A DNA stretch of 64,000 nucleotides from Chrysophaeum taylorii (lineage: Eukaryota; Sar; Pelagophyceae; Pelagomonadales; Pelagomonadaceae): assembly GCA_029834535.1 (NCBI GenBank), contig JAQMWT010000674.1, forward strand, positions 62,001 through 126,000, written 5' to 3'. The notes under the pieces are model-generated. The model was not told the origin of the DNA. It did not search any database and saw only the letters and a program-made list of their open reading frames with translations. The position numbers and the translations under genes were made by a program. Positions within the stretch are counted from its first letter, which is position 1. Each line of letters starts with the position of its first letter. Of the stretch, positions 1 to 12,682 are shown in pieces.

Positions 1-124
1 GGGGTAGGAGGGATGTGCCTGACGGGCGGAGATAAGTACGCGGGACCTAGTCGGGGTCATCGCCGAGTCGTGGGGCAGGCGAAGAGAGGACGGGGGGGTG
101 TGTGTCCCCCGATTTAGGGTAAGG

Positions 125-634
125 ATCATGTAGGCCCACGAGCCAGCCATTGATCCTCCAAGCCGTCTACGGCGACCCCGCAGACTATTTCCACGACCCG
201 CGGCGGCTCTTTTAGCCAGCGCGCCACTCTCACGCCCCGTCGAAACGATGTTGCCAATGCTGACAACGCGCGCATGAATGACCGCGGCCTTTTTTTCCCG
301 GAGACGAGGCGTCGGAGTTCTTTTCGGCAGACTAGGTTGGGCCGGAAGACGACGCCTCGCTCTTTACAGTTGAGTTTTCGACTCCCTGACAACCAACGGC
401 ATGCTGACTTTGATCGCGAGCTTAATGTCTTCGCAACCTCGACCCGTCGCACGGCCACTGCAACGGTACCAGATACATGATCGATCGTGTCGTTGTCACC
501 GAGGCTCCTCCAACCTGTATCCCTTAAGGCCCGCCGACGCCAAACGATCAACAAGAGCCAGGGCCAGACGCCCCGCGAGGTCGGCGTCCTCTTGCCCACA
601 AGCCCCCCTCCCGGCGTCTACACGCGCACTGTAG
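125..634 (+). pseudogene. Helitron PIF1-like helicase C-terminal fragment, frameshifted
   Basis: In the inverted copy the same sequence translates to recognisable late motifs of Helitron helicases: an ILTPRRNDVVDADNARM stretch, then SQGQTPRKAGVLLPKPVF and a QLYVALCRV stretch, which fit the usual S-Q-G-Q-T...LYVALSRV ending. Here the same strand reads through several frames (for example 274-480 and 401-634), so no product is expected. It ends next to the minisatellite. The family is fairly secure by homology to the other copy; the precise limits are not. Confidence 0.55.
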
Positions 635-967
635 GTGAACTTGCTGGGACCAGGTGAACTTACTGGGGTTTGAGATTGGGGCTAGGTGAATATAATGACC
701 AGGTGAACTTACTGCGGGACCAGGTGATCTTACTGGGACCAGGTGAACTTACTGGGGGTTTTAGAGTAAACTCAAAGATTAGCGGCGTGTGCGGATCAAA
801 GCAGGTTAAATTTGGCGGAGGCGAGAGCGACGAGCTCGAAGGAGTGGTGTGAGCACGAGTGGGTTTACGCCGACCTTACTGGGGTTGGAGCTTTGGACTA
901 GGTGAACTTACTGGGACCAGGTGAACTTCCTGGGGTTAGAGATTGGGACTAGGTGAACTTACTGGCC
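632..967 (+). repeat. Minisatellite of AGGTGAACTTACTGGGACC-type units
   Basis: About ten imperfect copies of a roughly 19-bp unit (AGGTGAACTTACTGGGACC and variants) occur in two groups, 632-760 and 880-967. Between them lies about 100 bp that is also present between the unit groups of the inverted copy at 49255-49590. The array therefore belongs to the mobile element and is not an independent satellite. Confidence 0.8.
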
Positions 968-975
968 TGCACTTG

Positions 976-1513
976 TTACTCCTTACCACCCAACGCCCTC
1001 ACCACAGCTCACCCTGACACGACTCGGGGTGCAAGAATTTGGGAGGATTTTTTTGGGTTAAATAAATTTGATATTGGATATGAAAGGGAGGTCGATGACG
1101 CGTCGATCGGCATCCTGGCCCAAGGCAGTGGCGACGCTGCGCACATTCTACAGACAAAAGTAGTTTTTACTCCCTCCTAGACTAGATGTGTGCTATCGAC
1201 GACGACGAATCCAGCTTGGGCCGGGATGCCGATCGACGCGTCTTTGGCTCTCCTGATGGCCGGCGAACAACGAACTTGACACTAAACCCTCACAAAATCG
1301 TGGACTGTGTTGTTGTTATGGTTGATGGTCGAATATGCTTGTTGTAATGAAGACAGCATTTTATGACAAGAGGCACGCCGAGAGCCAAGCTTCTTCTTCT
1401 TCTTCTTCTTCTTACTCAAGCAGCAGCCTCCTGGCCGATCGATCCGTGCGACCTCCAATGAACCGGTATGCCGAGGAGGCCAGCTTCGCCATACCATCTC
1501 CTTTCCGGTCTTA
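976..1513. other. Intergenic stretch, no gene seen
   Basis: I see no supported coding region here. It contains a (CTT)8 microsatellite at about 1390-1413, just downstream of the stop of the neighbouring minus-strand kinase gene. The latter's 3' untranslated region presumably lies here, but no clear polyadenylation signal could be fixed. Confidence 0.5.
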
Positions 1514-4500
1514 CTAGCACCAGGGGTTGAGGCCGACGTACTGGCGGCCGAGGATCGCGGGGTCGGTCGCGATGGAAATGAGGGCTCGGGCCTGGGCGTG
1601 GGGGTCGAGGGGAGCGTCGGAGTCGAGGGGGAAGTGGGGCTCGAGAGCGGCCTCGAAGTTGGGAAAAGTCCCGAGATCCCGGACGTCCGGGTTGGCCTCG
1701 AGGTCCTTGAGGAGGAGGGCGGTGGGGTGAGAACCCCGGAGCTTTCCGGTGGCGATGTCGACGCGGTCCCGGGGGGACTGGGCGTTTTTTTTTTTAGAAT
1801 ACCCTGTTTGTTGTTGTTGTTGTTGTTGGCGGGTCGCGTGGAGGTGCCAGTCGAGGACGGGGTCCCTCGCGAAGGCGTCGAGGAGAGCGAGGAGCGCGGG
1901 CGCGGCGTCGGGGGCGCGGAGGGCGGAGAGGGCGGTGGCGAGGTGTCTCTGGAAGAGACGCGGTCCGTCGAAGAAAGGGGAGAGGAGCTCGGGGGTGAGG
2001 CGGAAGGGGAGGAGCTCGGGCACGGGGAGACCGGAGACGCCGAGGCCGAAGGAAACGGCGAGATCGACGTGGACGACGGAAGCGTCGCGGACGTCGAGGA
2101 GAATGTTATCGAGGTGGCGGTCGCCGAGGCCGACGAGGTAGCCGCAGGCGGAGGCGGCCGCGAGGGAGGAAGCGTAGTTTGCCCTCGAGGCGACGAAGGC
2201 CGCGGGCCTCGGAGCGAGAGAAAGAAAGAATCGGCGCAGCACATCCTTCGATGATGATGATGATTCCATCACGACTTCGCGCGCGGCCTCAAAGGCGCGC
2301 GCGGCCGAGCCAGGTTTGTGGTAGTCTCGAAGAGAAGAGATGCCGAAAATCTCGTCGCGAGCGGCCGCCGCTCTTTGGAGGACATCGGGATCGGGCGCGA
2401 GGACGCGCTCGAGGGTAAGCGCGTGGTCGATCCACTCTATGATCCCGACGCGCGGCGTGAGGGGGACGACGCCGTAACATCGGATCATCATCATCTTCTT
2501 CTTCTTCTTCGATCGGGAGCGCATCGCCTGAAAAAGTCGCTGAATTCTCTCGTCGTTCCTGAGATCTTCGCCAAACTTGACCAGAAAGCGCCGGTCGAGG
2601 CCGTCGGCGCACCGCATCGCGAGCTTTTTCGGCCTTCGCTTCGAGTCGAGGATCGCCTCGACGGCAGGGTCGAAGCTCGAGATCGCGACCCCCGACGGCC
2701 CCGGCACCGAAAGGAGGTCGCCGTCGTAATTTCGCAAGTAGCTCGAGATTGATTCGAGCGACGGGTCGGACGGCCCTATTGCGTTGCGCGCTTCGACCTC
2801 GAAGAAGCGCGCTAGGGCTGCGGCGAGGTCGGGGGAGGGCCCGCTTCGCCACGCCTCTTCGTTCGCGAAAGCGCCGCAAAATTCGCAGTCGTCCTTATTT
2901 TCTTCTCGTCGTCGTCGAAAGACGCGGGTCCATTCGATCGCGAAATCCCGGTTCCTCGAGCCGACGGCCGTCCCGACGCCGCGCGGCCACGTCGTCGAGA
3001 AGACGAAGTCCCGGAGCCGCGGCCACGCGGTCTCGTCGCCCCGCGTTATATCCCAAAACCCCCGGGCCGCGCGGTGCTCGGGGTCGCCGAAACCCTCGAG
3101 AGCGACGACCATCGCCTCGGCCGCGTCGTCGCGGCACGAGGCGCGCGCGCGCTCGGACAGCAGGGGCACGAAGCGCGCGGCGTCCCGGACGGCGGCCGGT
3201 TTCGCGTTCGCGAGCCTCTCGACCGTCGGCGCGACGACGGCTGCTTCTGCCGAAATCTCGACGAGGCGCCAGGCCCACGGCACCAACGCCTCGATGCCGA
3301 TAAGGTACTCGTGCGCGGCCCACGCCGATTTTGCGGCAGCATTCTCGGTCATCAACAGCGTCACGAGCCGCGGCAAGGCTCGGTCGTCGTCGTTCGCGGC
3401 TAGGGCGTAGTGCTTCACGGCGCAGGCGACGGCGTTTCCCTCGAGGATGTCGTCGAGACCGACGGCGCGTCGCGCCAACTCGGCGACCGCGACGTGCGAG
3501 CCCGAGGCCACGAGATCCGCGGCGGCCGAGCGCTCGAGAACTCGGAGGCTCGCGTCGTCGTCGTCGTCGGGCGCGAGCGCCGCGCCCGCCCGCACTGCCG
3601 CTACGAACTCGGCGCGCGCTGTGGTCCTTAGTTCAGCAGCAGCAGCAGCAGCAGCAGCCGTCTCGAGAAAGTACGCGCGGCAGGCGCGGGGGTCTTCCCC
3701 CGTCGCGGCGAGTCGCCTCGCCGTCGCGAGGCCGACGCGCGGCGCGAGCTCGGGCGGCGCGACGCGGCGCGCGACGGCGACGTCGCCGCGCGCGAGCGCC
3801 ATCTCCGCGACGTCCGAGGCGAGCCGGCGCGTGTGGGCCTTCAAGTCCTCAGCACCCTCGAACAAAAGACGCTGCGCGCAGACGCGGCGCGCGCGGCGAC
3901 TGCGCATCCAGTGGACCGAGGGGTCGGCCGCGCCGAGGGGCATGGCGTCCCAGCGGCGCGCGAGGCTCCGCGGCCGATCCTCCTTCCCCCCGAGGCGCTC
4001 CTCGAGGTAGGCGTCGACCTCGGCCGCGCGTACCGCCTCCCGCAGGGCCTCGGCGCGGCCCGCGAACGCGCACGGGTCGAGGGCCGCCCACTCCGCCGCC
4101 GCGCGCTCGTAGGCCGCGTCGACGGCCGCCCTCGCCTCGGCGATGTCGTCGTTTGCCGCGACGAACGCGACCGCGAGGGCCGCGGGCGCCTGCGCGCGCG
4201 CCCACCGGAGCGCACGAGGGTCGGCGCGGACGCGCCGAACCATCCTCGCGCACCGCTCGACGGCCGCCGCGTCCGAGGCCTTGGCCGCGTGGGCCGTCGC
4301 GACCACGGACGCCCGGAGCGTCTCGTTGTTGTTGTTGTTGTTGTTGTCAAAGAAGGACTCGTCGTCGTCGTCGGTGGTGCGCCCCCAGAAGAGGTCTTCG
4401 GGCGCGCCGCAGGCGTCGATCGCCGTCTCCCAGTCGCCCAAGGCGAGGGCGAGGCGCACGCGTCGCGACGAAGAAAAGCCCCTTTCTTCTTGTTCTTCTT

Positions 4501-7051
4501 GTTCTCGCGCGTAGAGGTCGAGCGCGGCGTCGGGGTCGCCCCGCGCCTCGGCCGCGAGCGCGGGGGTATCCTCGCAGGCCGCGAGCTCGGCGTCCTCGTC
4601 GCCGTAGGCCGCGTAGAGCCTCCGGAGCTGCGCGCGGTCGGGATTCTTCTCCGCCTCGATAAAAACGGCGGCGGCTTCGACGGCTCCCGAGCGCGCGGCG
4701 CTCTCGGCGACCACCGCCGCTGGGACGCTCGTGTTCGTCGACCGCGCGCAGGCGCGGAGCAGGGCTTCGACGAGCTCGGGCGACCGCGAGGCGTCGGGAT
4801 CGCGGAGCGCGTCCGCGACGGCCGAAAAAAGTTCCGGGGACGCCGCCGCCGCGAAGAGCTGCTCGAAGAGCACGGCGGACACCTCCGCGTCGCAGAGCGC
4901 GAGCCCGGCGAGCGGCCGCACCACGTCCTCGAGCGATATCTGGATGTCCGGCAGCTCGTGGGCCTTGTAGGCGCGTCTCAGTACGACGCGCCGCTTCTTC
5001 TTCTCGGGCTGCTGCTGCTGCTGCTGGTGATCGTCGTCTTGGAACCGCACGCGCCGGCGGCCAACAACAACGTCGTCGTTGTCGTCGTCGTCGTCGTCGC
5101 GAGAGGTGGTATTCTTCTTTTTCGGCTTGAAGATGTGCTGCGAGGCGAGGAAGAGCTGGCGGCCCGGGGCGTCGGCCGTCTGGGTCGCGAGTCGCGTCGC
5201 GTCCCGCTTCTGCTGGGTCTGCGTCGCTCGGAGCGGCGCGATGATGTCGTCGAGCGATTTCCGCGCCGATTCGCGAATCGAGTCGTCGACGTTTGGGTCG
5301 GCGAGGCGCTCGACCGCGGCGCCGAGCTGCGCGTCGAGCGAGAAAGAGGGCGCGAGGGAGGCCGGGCGGTCGTCGAGGGCAATCCTCGGGGCGTCGGCGC
5401 GCATCGTCGCGCTCAGCGGGTGCTTGAAGAGCGGCTTCTTAGAGGCCGCCGTCGCCGCCCGGAGGAGGAGGAGGCTCGTCGCGAACCGGTGGGGCCTTGC
5501 CTCGGCGCAGCAAAAGACCTCGCGGAGCACGGCGTCGAGGCCGCGCTCGGGCGGAAACCGCTTTCGCCAGTAGTCGTAGACGGCCCGCCTCGCGCCAACA
5601 GCAGCAACAACAAGATCGTTGTTGTCGTCGTCGTCGTCCATGCCGGCGACGTCGGGGTCGGCGAGGCCCCGGAGCAGCGCGCGGCGGATTTCGTGGTCGG
5701 GCGTCGGACCGCCTTTCACTCTCTCGGCCATCTCGCCCGTCGCGGCGGGAAAGTAGGCGTCGTGGAGGCGGCGGAGGAGATCGTAGGCGAGGCGACGGAC
5801 CTCGAGGTCGCGGCTCTCGGCGAAGAGAGGAAGAAGGTCGACGAGGCGCGCGGCGGCCCGGTGGCGCGCGAGGTCGCGCGATTTCGAGATCAGGAGCCGC
5901 AGGAGCGCGAGCTGGACGACGGGGGCAGCGTCGCGGGTCTCGCGCGTCGCGTCGCCCGCGAAAAGCGCGAGAAGCTCGGCGTCGACGAGCTTGTCGAAGA
6001 GCTCCTCGGCGTCGAAGGCGTTCGGGTCGGCAAACGCGATCGCCTCGATAACCCAAGCGCGCGCGAGGCTGTCGACGCCGCGGTCGCGGACGGCCGCGAG
6101 GCCCAAGTTGAGGTGGAGCGTTCGGTCGGGCAAATCTCTCGGCGCGCCCCGCGTCGCGAGCCGCAGGAGCGACGCGAAGCGCGCGAGGCGTTTGGGCGAC
6201 GAGGTCCCGAGGCCGCGGAGCGCGCGCTTCGCGGCCTCGACGAAATTTAAAAAAGTCGTCCTCGTCGTCGTCGTCGTCGTCGTCGCGTCGAGGACGCCGA
6301 GGAAGTCCTCGACGACCTCGCCCGCGAGCTCGAAGACGGCCTTGGGCGCGTCGAGGTCGACCGCCGCGGCGAGAACCGCGTTCGCGAGCTCGTCGTGCTC
6401 GGCGACCACACCCGCCCGTCCGCCGGCCGCGCGCAGGACGGTCCGCGTCAGCGCCAGACCGTGGCGGCGGCGGCTTTTTTCTCTCGTCGCCAGCTGCTCG
6501 CAGAGCGGTATTTCGAGCCACGCGGCCGTCGCGTCCTCGGGGACGAGGGTATCCTCGGCAAACGCCGCGACAAACGAACGAACGACGTCGTGGTCGTCGT
6601 CCGCGGCAGAGCCGGCGATGAGTCTGGCGGCGAGATTCCGGTAAGCCTCCCTGGCGCCGCCCGGCTCGCGTTTCCATTTGTCGGCTACGAGGGAGACGAC
6701 GTCCCGGATCAGGAAATCGATACCTTCTTTTTTCTTCTTCTTCTTCGCTGGCTCTCCGAGAGCCGCGGCCGCCGAAACGACGGCGTCCTGGAGACGACGA
6801 GATCCAGCAGCACAGGCAGCAGTGTTTTCGTAGGCGTTGACGACGACCTGGAGCGCGAAGGTCGTCGCGTTGCGCGCGAGGCGCCGCGCGATCGTCGGCG
6901 CGTTCGAGGCGGGGTCGGCCGCGACGGCGGCCGTCGCGAGGTGCGCAGCAAGCACCTCCTCCGTCCAGGAGGAGGAGGAGGAGATGAGCTTCCGGACGCC
7001 CGCGACCGTCGCCGTCATGCACGGGTGCCGGTTCACCACGCCTTTCGGGTG

Positions 7052-7083
<32 letters not shown>

Positions 7084-10000
7084 GCGACGACCAGTCGTCG
7101 TACGCGGTCGCGGCGCCGAGGGACGAGGCGGCGAGCGCGCGGCGCGCGGCCGCGCCGAGGCCCGTCGTCTCGGGACCGCGCGGCGCCGCGATCTGCTGCT
7201 GCTGGTCGTCGTCGTCGTCGTCTCTCGAAGAAGAAGAAGAAGAAGTAGAAGTAGTAGCATCATCGAGTCGCCGCGGCAGCGCGTACTCTTCGTCATCGCC
7301 TTCGCGGAGATCGACGCGCGAGCCCCAGCAGGTCCGGAGGGCCCAGGGGTAGTCGGGGCAGAGGCAGGTTTTGACGAGGGCCGGGCCCGTCTGGCTCTTG
7401 ACGCCTAGGCTCGCGCAGAGCCGGAGCACGGAACAGAGGGCGGCGCGGTCATCGGGAGACGGGACGAAATCCGTCGCGAGCCGCGCCTCCGTAACCGCGA
7501 GCCGATCCTTGAGGCAGGCCTTGAGGAGCGTGTTCCTGAGTTTCTTGGGGGACATCCCGCCTAGGAGCCGAACAGCCTCGGGCGTCTCGTCGCCCGAGGC
7601 GAGGCCGCCGATGCGATCGAAGGCCGCCTCGAGGACCGCGGCGGCCGCTCGCGTCTGGAAGTTGTCGGAGGTCGTCGTCGTCGTCGTCGTCGAGATGGCG
7701 GCGACCGCCGCCCAGAAGAAGACCGTTTTGTTTTCGTCGTTTTCGCCCCCCACCGTCGTCGCGCACACTAGCGTCGTCTGGATCGCGGTCAACGAAGACA
7801 GGGCCGTCAAAAGGAAGTCGTCGATCAGCGCCCGCTTCGCGGCGGGCTTGAGGGGCGGGACCCTGGGGCCGCCGCCGAGCGAGACGACCTCGATCTCTTC
7901 GGGGGGCGTCCAGGCCGCGCCGCCGCCCCCGAAGATTCGGCGGAGCGCGTCGAGCACGAGAAAAGGCGTCGCTCGGCGCGCGGCGCGCCGCAGCGATCGT
8001 CTCAACCACTCGCACCTTTGGTGAGAAGGGAGCTGGTTGAGCTGGCGAACGAGCTGGTCGAGGAGTTCGGGCGCCGCCGAATCGCCGTAGGCCTCGCACA
8101 AGGCGGAAAGCTGAGCGTCGTACCGGTACTGGCGCGCGGGATCGTCCGCGAACTCCGCGTGATCTAACGGAAAGACGCGCCGGTGCCTCGCCGCGAGCGC
8201 CGCGACCGCCGGGGACGACGACGCGCCACCGTTGCCGCCGGCGTCGTCGCGAAAAAAAAGGTCGAGGCGGCGGTCGGTCGCGCAGAAGCGCGCGAGGAGG
8301 CGCGTCGCGCGCTCGGCGAGGTCGTGGTCGTCCCCGCGGAGCGCGGCGACGACGCACGCCAAGGCGTTTCCCGCCGAAGGAGTATTATTTTGGGGGGCGG
8401 CGGCTTCGACGAGGGCGAGGTCGTCGCCGAAAAAGACCAAGGGAAGCCCGCGGTCGGCGAGGAGCGCGCCCCGCGCGAGGCGCGAAGCCAGGGCCTTTGC
8501 TGAAGAATTCGCGAGTGCCGGGGCTACCTCGGTCCACGCGGCGGCGAGCGCCTTATCGACGCGAGGCGCGAGGACGTCGTAGGCGAGGCTCGCGCGGTCC
8601 GGGTCTTCGAGCAACGTCTCCACGAGGTCGGAGGCGCTCAGGCCCAGGACGTCGAGGGCGATGTCGAGGCACGGGAAGAGGAGATGTGGCGTCGCGAGGG
8701 CCGCTCTCGCGACCTCGCGGGCGAGCGCCGTTTTGTCGGGGATCTGCTTCGCGTCGGCGAGGGCGCGGTAGAGTCTCGCGGTCGCGTCGAGGGCAGCAGC
8801 ATCTCGCGGCGCAGCAACATCGGTGTCTTTGGGGAAGAGACGGAAGGCCGCCGGCACGGGGAGGGTCAAGAGGGCCCCCGCCAGCGTCCGGCCCGGCGCG
8901 TCGAGGCGAGGCGCGAAGGCCACGAGGCGAGAAATCGCGCGGGCGTCGTCGTCGTAAGACAGCGACGGGCGGAAGAGAGCGCGCACCCACGCGCCGGGCG
9001 CGGCCCAAAAAACCTCCGAGAGAGCGGCGTCGCGGTGCGTGATGCGCGCGAGCAGCGCCGCGCCGAAGTCCGCGCCGCGCCGCAGGACCTCGTTCACCTC
9101 CTCGCGGGTTGTTGTTGTTGTCAGCAGGAGGTCGCGGAGCGCGGCGAGGCAGAACGTCTTCTCGGCAGCCCGCAACGCGATCGTCGCGTCGACGAAACCC
9201 TCGTCGACGAAGGTCGCGTAGGCATGGAGGCTGGCTGCGAGGGCGTCGGGGTCGTCGAGGCTCTGGGGCTCGAAGACGCGCCAGCCGTCGTCGACTCGGA
9301 GTTTGCGAGCCGCGTAAGCCCGCAAGCCCCCGAAGGGCTCGAGGTCTGCGAGGGTCGCGATCGTGCGCCAGGCGCGGCGGCGGTAGACCGGGTCGAGGTC
9401 GGCGACGGCGCCCCAGAGCCAGTCGAGGAGCGCGGCGACGTTGCGCGGCGCGAGGCGCGCGTCGTCTGCCGCGACGAGGAGCCGGGCTTGGTCGCCTCGG
9501 TCTCGGACGTGGTGGCAGACGACGTCCGCGAGGCGCTCGACCGCCTCGCTCGCGGCCCGAGCGGCCTCCTCGTCGACGCGAGAAGCCGGGCGGCGCACGG
9601 CACGCAAGGCCGCGCGGAGGAGCGCGAGGCCGAAGCGGCTGACGAGCGGCACTTCGGAACGGAGGTAGCGGAGAAGCCGGCGGAGCGCCGTCGCCCCCCC
9701 GCGGCGGTTCGCGGAATTTTTGTGCGAGAGATCAGAAACGAGCCGCGAAAAGAGACCCCCGACGACGTCGGAAGAGGAGGAGGAGGAGAGGCCCTTGACG
9801 ACGTACTTGAGGAACTCGGCGAGGGTCGAAGCCGCGACGTCGCGCCGACGAGCGGGCGCGTCCTCGTCGACGAGCGCCGAGCGCGCCGCGTCCAACAGAA
9901 GCCGGCCGAGCGTCCTGCCTCTGGCCGAGTCGTCGCGGCCCGCGAGCCACCGCGCGAGCTGCGCGAGGAGGCCGTCGGCCACCCCGAAGAGTCGGCGGAC

Positions 10001-12682
10001 GAGGGGGTCGTCGTCGGCGGCGAGCGATAGTACCACCGGAAAGGCGCGCTCGAAGGCCGAGTCGAGGCCCGCGCCTTGGACGAGCGCGGTCGTCGCCTCC
10101 GTCCCGACCGCGACGAGGAGACACGCGTGAAACGCCTCGCACGCAAGGACCCGCGCGTGCCGCGGCGTTGTCGGCGACGCCGCGATCTCGGCGATGCGCG
10201 GCATCGCCGCGTCGAGCCGCAGCACGCTCGCGTCGTCGAGAAGCTCGACCTCGATCGCGCCCCGGGAGGACCACGCGAGGCTCGCGGCCAGCGCGGCCTC
10301 GCGATCGCCGAGGGCGCCGGCGTTGGCGGCCCCGAGGGACCCCAGGAGCCGCAACGCGCGCCGCGCGAGCTCGCGTGCCCCCGTGGCGATGGCAGTCGCG
10401 TCCTCCACCGGGCCATTCTTCTTCTTCTTCTTCTTCCAGGCTAACAACATATCTTGGTCGTCGTCGTCGTCGTCGGCGGCGGCGGCAGAGACGCGAGCGT
10501 AGGCCCCCAGCTCGGGGAGCACGGCGGGCAAGAGCGAGGAAAGCGCGGGCTCATCGCGCCAGGCTTCGAGCGCGTCCATGGCGAGCTTGGCGGTGCGCGG
10601 GGCGCCGAGCGCTGCGCGGACGCAGGGCGCGAACGCGGCCAGGTTTTTTCCCCTGAGCGGCTCGGGCGCGTTCAGCACCAGGGAACACGCCGCCTCGAGG
10701 AGCTCGGGGTCCCCCCGAAAACCCGGGGTCGCGGCGGAGACCTCGACGAGGTAGGGCCCCAGCACCTCGGCGTCGACGGCGTGGCGCGCCGCGATAGCCG
10801 CGAGCCGGTAGAGCGCCGAGACGCGGACCCATTTTCGCGACGAGGCGACGAGTCGACGGCACGAGGCGGCCGACCGGGGACTGCCCCAGAACGAAGCTCC
10901 CCGCGGCTCGAGACCCCCCACGAAGCTCGCCACGTTCACGAGGATTTCGTGGTCCCAGGGGTTGCGGGGGGAGTCGAGGTATTCGAGATCGAGCGCCGCC
11001 AGGATGCTTTCGACGGCCGCGACGAGCGCGTCGTACGCTCGCGGCGCGCGGCCGCAAACGTCGCGCCAGAGTCGCGCGGTCACGAAGCAGACGCGGTCGT
11101 CGAGCTCGGAGGTTTCGGGGTTCGTGCGGAGCGTGCCGCCGTGGCGGAGCGCGGCCGAAACGACGGCCGCGCGCCAGAGTCCGAGACTCGCGGCCGGTCC
11201 GCCGGGCGTCGCGTCGCAGCACTCGAGGAACTCGGAAAACGCGGCAGCGACCTGAGCGCTCGCGCGCCTCCCAAGGGTCGCCACCGCCACCTGCGCCGCG
11301 TAAAGGCGCGCGCAACGCCGCGCGGAGGGGGCGGTCGCGGCGAGCCGCGCGGCGTTTCCGGTCGCGAGCCGCGACGCCGCCCGCAGCGCGGCCGCGCGCA
11401 CCTCGAGCCTCGAGGCGCGCGGCGCGTCGCCCCGCCGCTCGGCCTTGTCGTCGAGCGCGTCGCACCGCCGGAGGACGCGCACGCACGCATCCCACAGCTC
11501 GGAAAACCGCGCCGCCGCGACCGCGTTTAGAGCGATGGCCGCCTCGCGCGACGCGCTCTCCCGGGCGCGATACAGCCGCGCCTCCAACGCCGACGCGAGA
11601 GAAGCCGTCTCCGCGCCGCGAAGCGAAGCGACGCAGGCCTCGACGGCCGCCGGCGCGTGCTTGCGGATCTTCTCGTGCGGCTCGTCGTTGCCGCCCGGCC
11701 GCCACACGGCGACGCGCGCGAGGAGCTCGAAGATCGGGAGTGCACGAGGCCGACGATTATTGCTACTCCCCCCGAGCTCGAGCGCCGCCTCGGCCGCCAA
11801 CACCCCCGCCGCCTTTGAGAGGCACCGCAGCGCCTTCCCCGGGAGCTCGTAGGTCGAGAAATTACCCTCGACATACGCGCGGAGCACGGCGATGATCTTC
11901 GCGGCGACCCGCGGCGCGATCCGGCGGACTTCGTCGGCGTACGACCGCGTCCGACTCAGCCGCTCGAACGCGACCAAGCACGCGGCCTTGACGTCCTTCT
12001 CCTTCTGGACGTCGTCGCCCTTGAGCACGTGCACGACCAGGCTCATCAGGTCATCGCCGGGCTCGGTCCACTTCATCACCATTTCGTCCTCCGCGTCGTC
12101 CGAGTCGACGTACAGCTCCACGAGCGTCGCCTGCAGCTTGATGCACTCGGCCCGCGCCTCGACCCCGACTTTTCTCCCGCTCGACGTCTGGCCCGCGCCG
12201 AGCACCCGCTTCAGCTTCTCGCCGGCCTCCCGCGCCCAAATTCCATCCCTCTCCTTCTTCACCAGACTGCGCAGCAGCGCGCACGCGGCACCGCGGACCT
12301 TCTCGGCCGACTCGTTTTGACACAGCTCGTACGCCAACTCCCTCGCTCGACGCGCGAACACCCCCGCTCCCTCGCGCTTCGCGTGTTCCGCGACGAGCAA
12401 CAGCACGCGCCGCCGCGCGCCGTCGAGGAACGGATAATTCGCCGCGATCCGTACCCACTCGAGCAAGTCCCCCGGTCGTTCGCGCCGGTACAGCGCCAAC
12501 CGCCGCTCGGCGACCCCGCGCCCGGACTCCAAGTCCACCATCACGGCCTCCCGCAGCCGGGCCACGACCTGCTCGGGCTCGACGGGCCATGCCGCCAGGC
12601 TCCGCACCTCGTCCTCTCCCTCGAGAGGCAAGTGCAGCGCCTCGAGCAGGCTCGTGTAAGAAGAAGAAGAAGAAGAAGGCAT
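1514..12682 (-). CDS. DNA-PKcs-like PI3K-related protein kinase (3,722 aa)
   Basis: The product is a giant PIKK-family serine/threonine kinase, most like the catalytic subunit of DNA-dependent protein kinase, which acts in DNA double-strand-break end joining. The first roughly 2,600 residues are alanine/arginine-rich and helical, as expected for HEAT/ARM solenoids, followed by a FAT-like region. The kinase domain lies at about 3290-3600. It has FLVKFGEDLRNDERIQRLFQ (DNA-PKcs-like), a GLGDRHLDN catalytic loop (D3521, N3526), and an activation segment with D3540-L-A where most relatives have D-F-G or D-L-G. LPVPELLPFRLT and the C-terminal FATC end (ATDPAILGRQYVGLNPWC) complete it. Human DNA-PKcs is about 4,128 residues. 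Homopolymer runs (D, S, T, K, N, Q) from trinucleotide repeats interrupt the solenoid. No introns are evident. The start is the first ATG of the frame; a nearby downstream start cannot be excluded. DNA-PKcs is favoured over ATM, because the GEDLR/EW and PELxPFRLT segments fit it better. Confidence 0.88.

Larger units (their letters stand above)
1..975 (+). mobile_element. Helitron-like relic (dispersed repeat, helicase end, minisatellite)
   Basis: This block matches, in inverted orientation, the block at 49255-50261 plus a repeat near 50.65 kb. Bases 1-94 are a dispersed repeat also seen at 23237-23330 and inverted near 50670-50770. Bases 125-634 hold the remains of a PIF1-like helicase C-terminus, and bases 632-967 a minisatellite. 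Both copies stop being alike just after the shared end CTGGCCTGCACTTG, which I take as the 3' boundary. The Helitron assignment rests on the helicase motifs in the better inverted copy; I could not confirm a CTRR end or hairpin. The 5' end lies outside the window. Confidence 0.55.

Noticed and set aside
632-967. CRISPR-like array
   Set aside because: Units are degenerate, contiguous or irregularly spaced without unique spacers of constant length, the genome is eukaryotic, and an inverted copy travels with a transposon.
1335-1517. Short plus-strand ORF ending near the kinase stop
   Set aside because: It is serine-run coding produced by a (CTT)n microsatellite, with no other support.
3833-6250. 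Plus-strand ORF of 805 codons
   Set aside because: It is antisense to the DNA-PKcs-like gene. Its R/G/E-rich composition is a shadow of GC-rich codon use, with no family motif.
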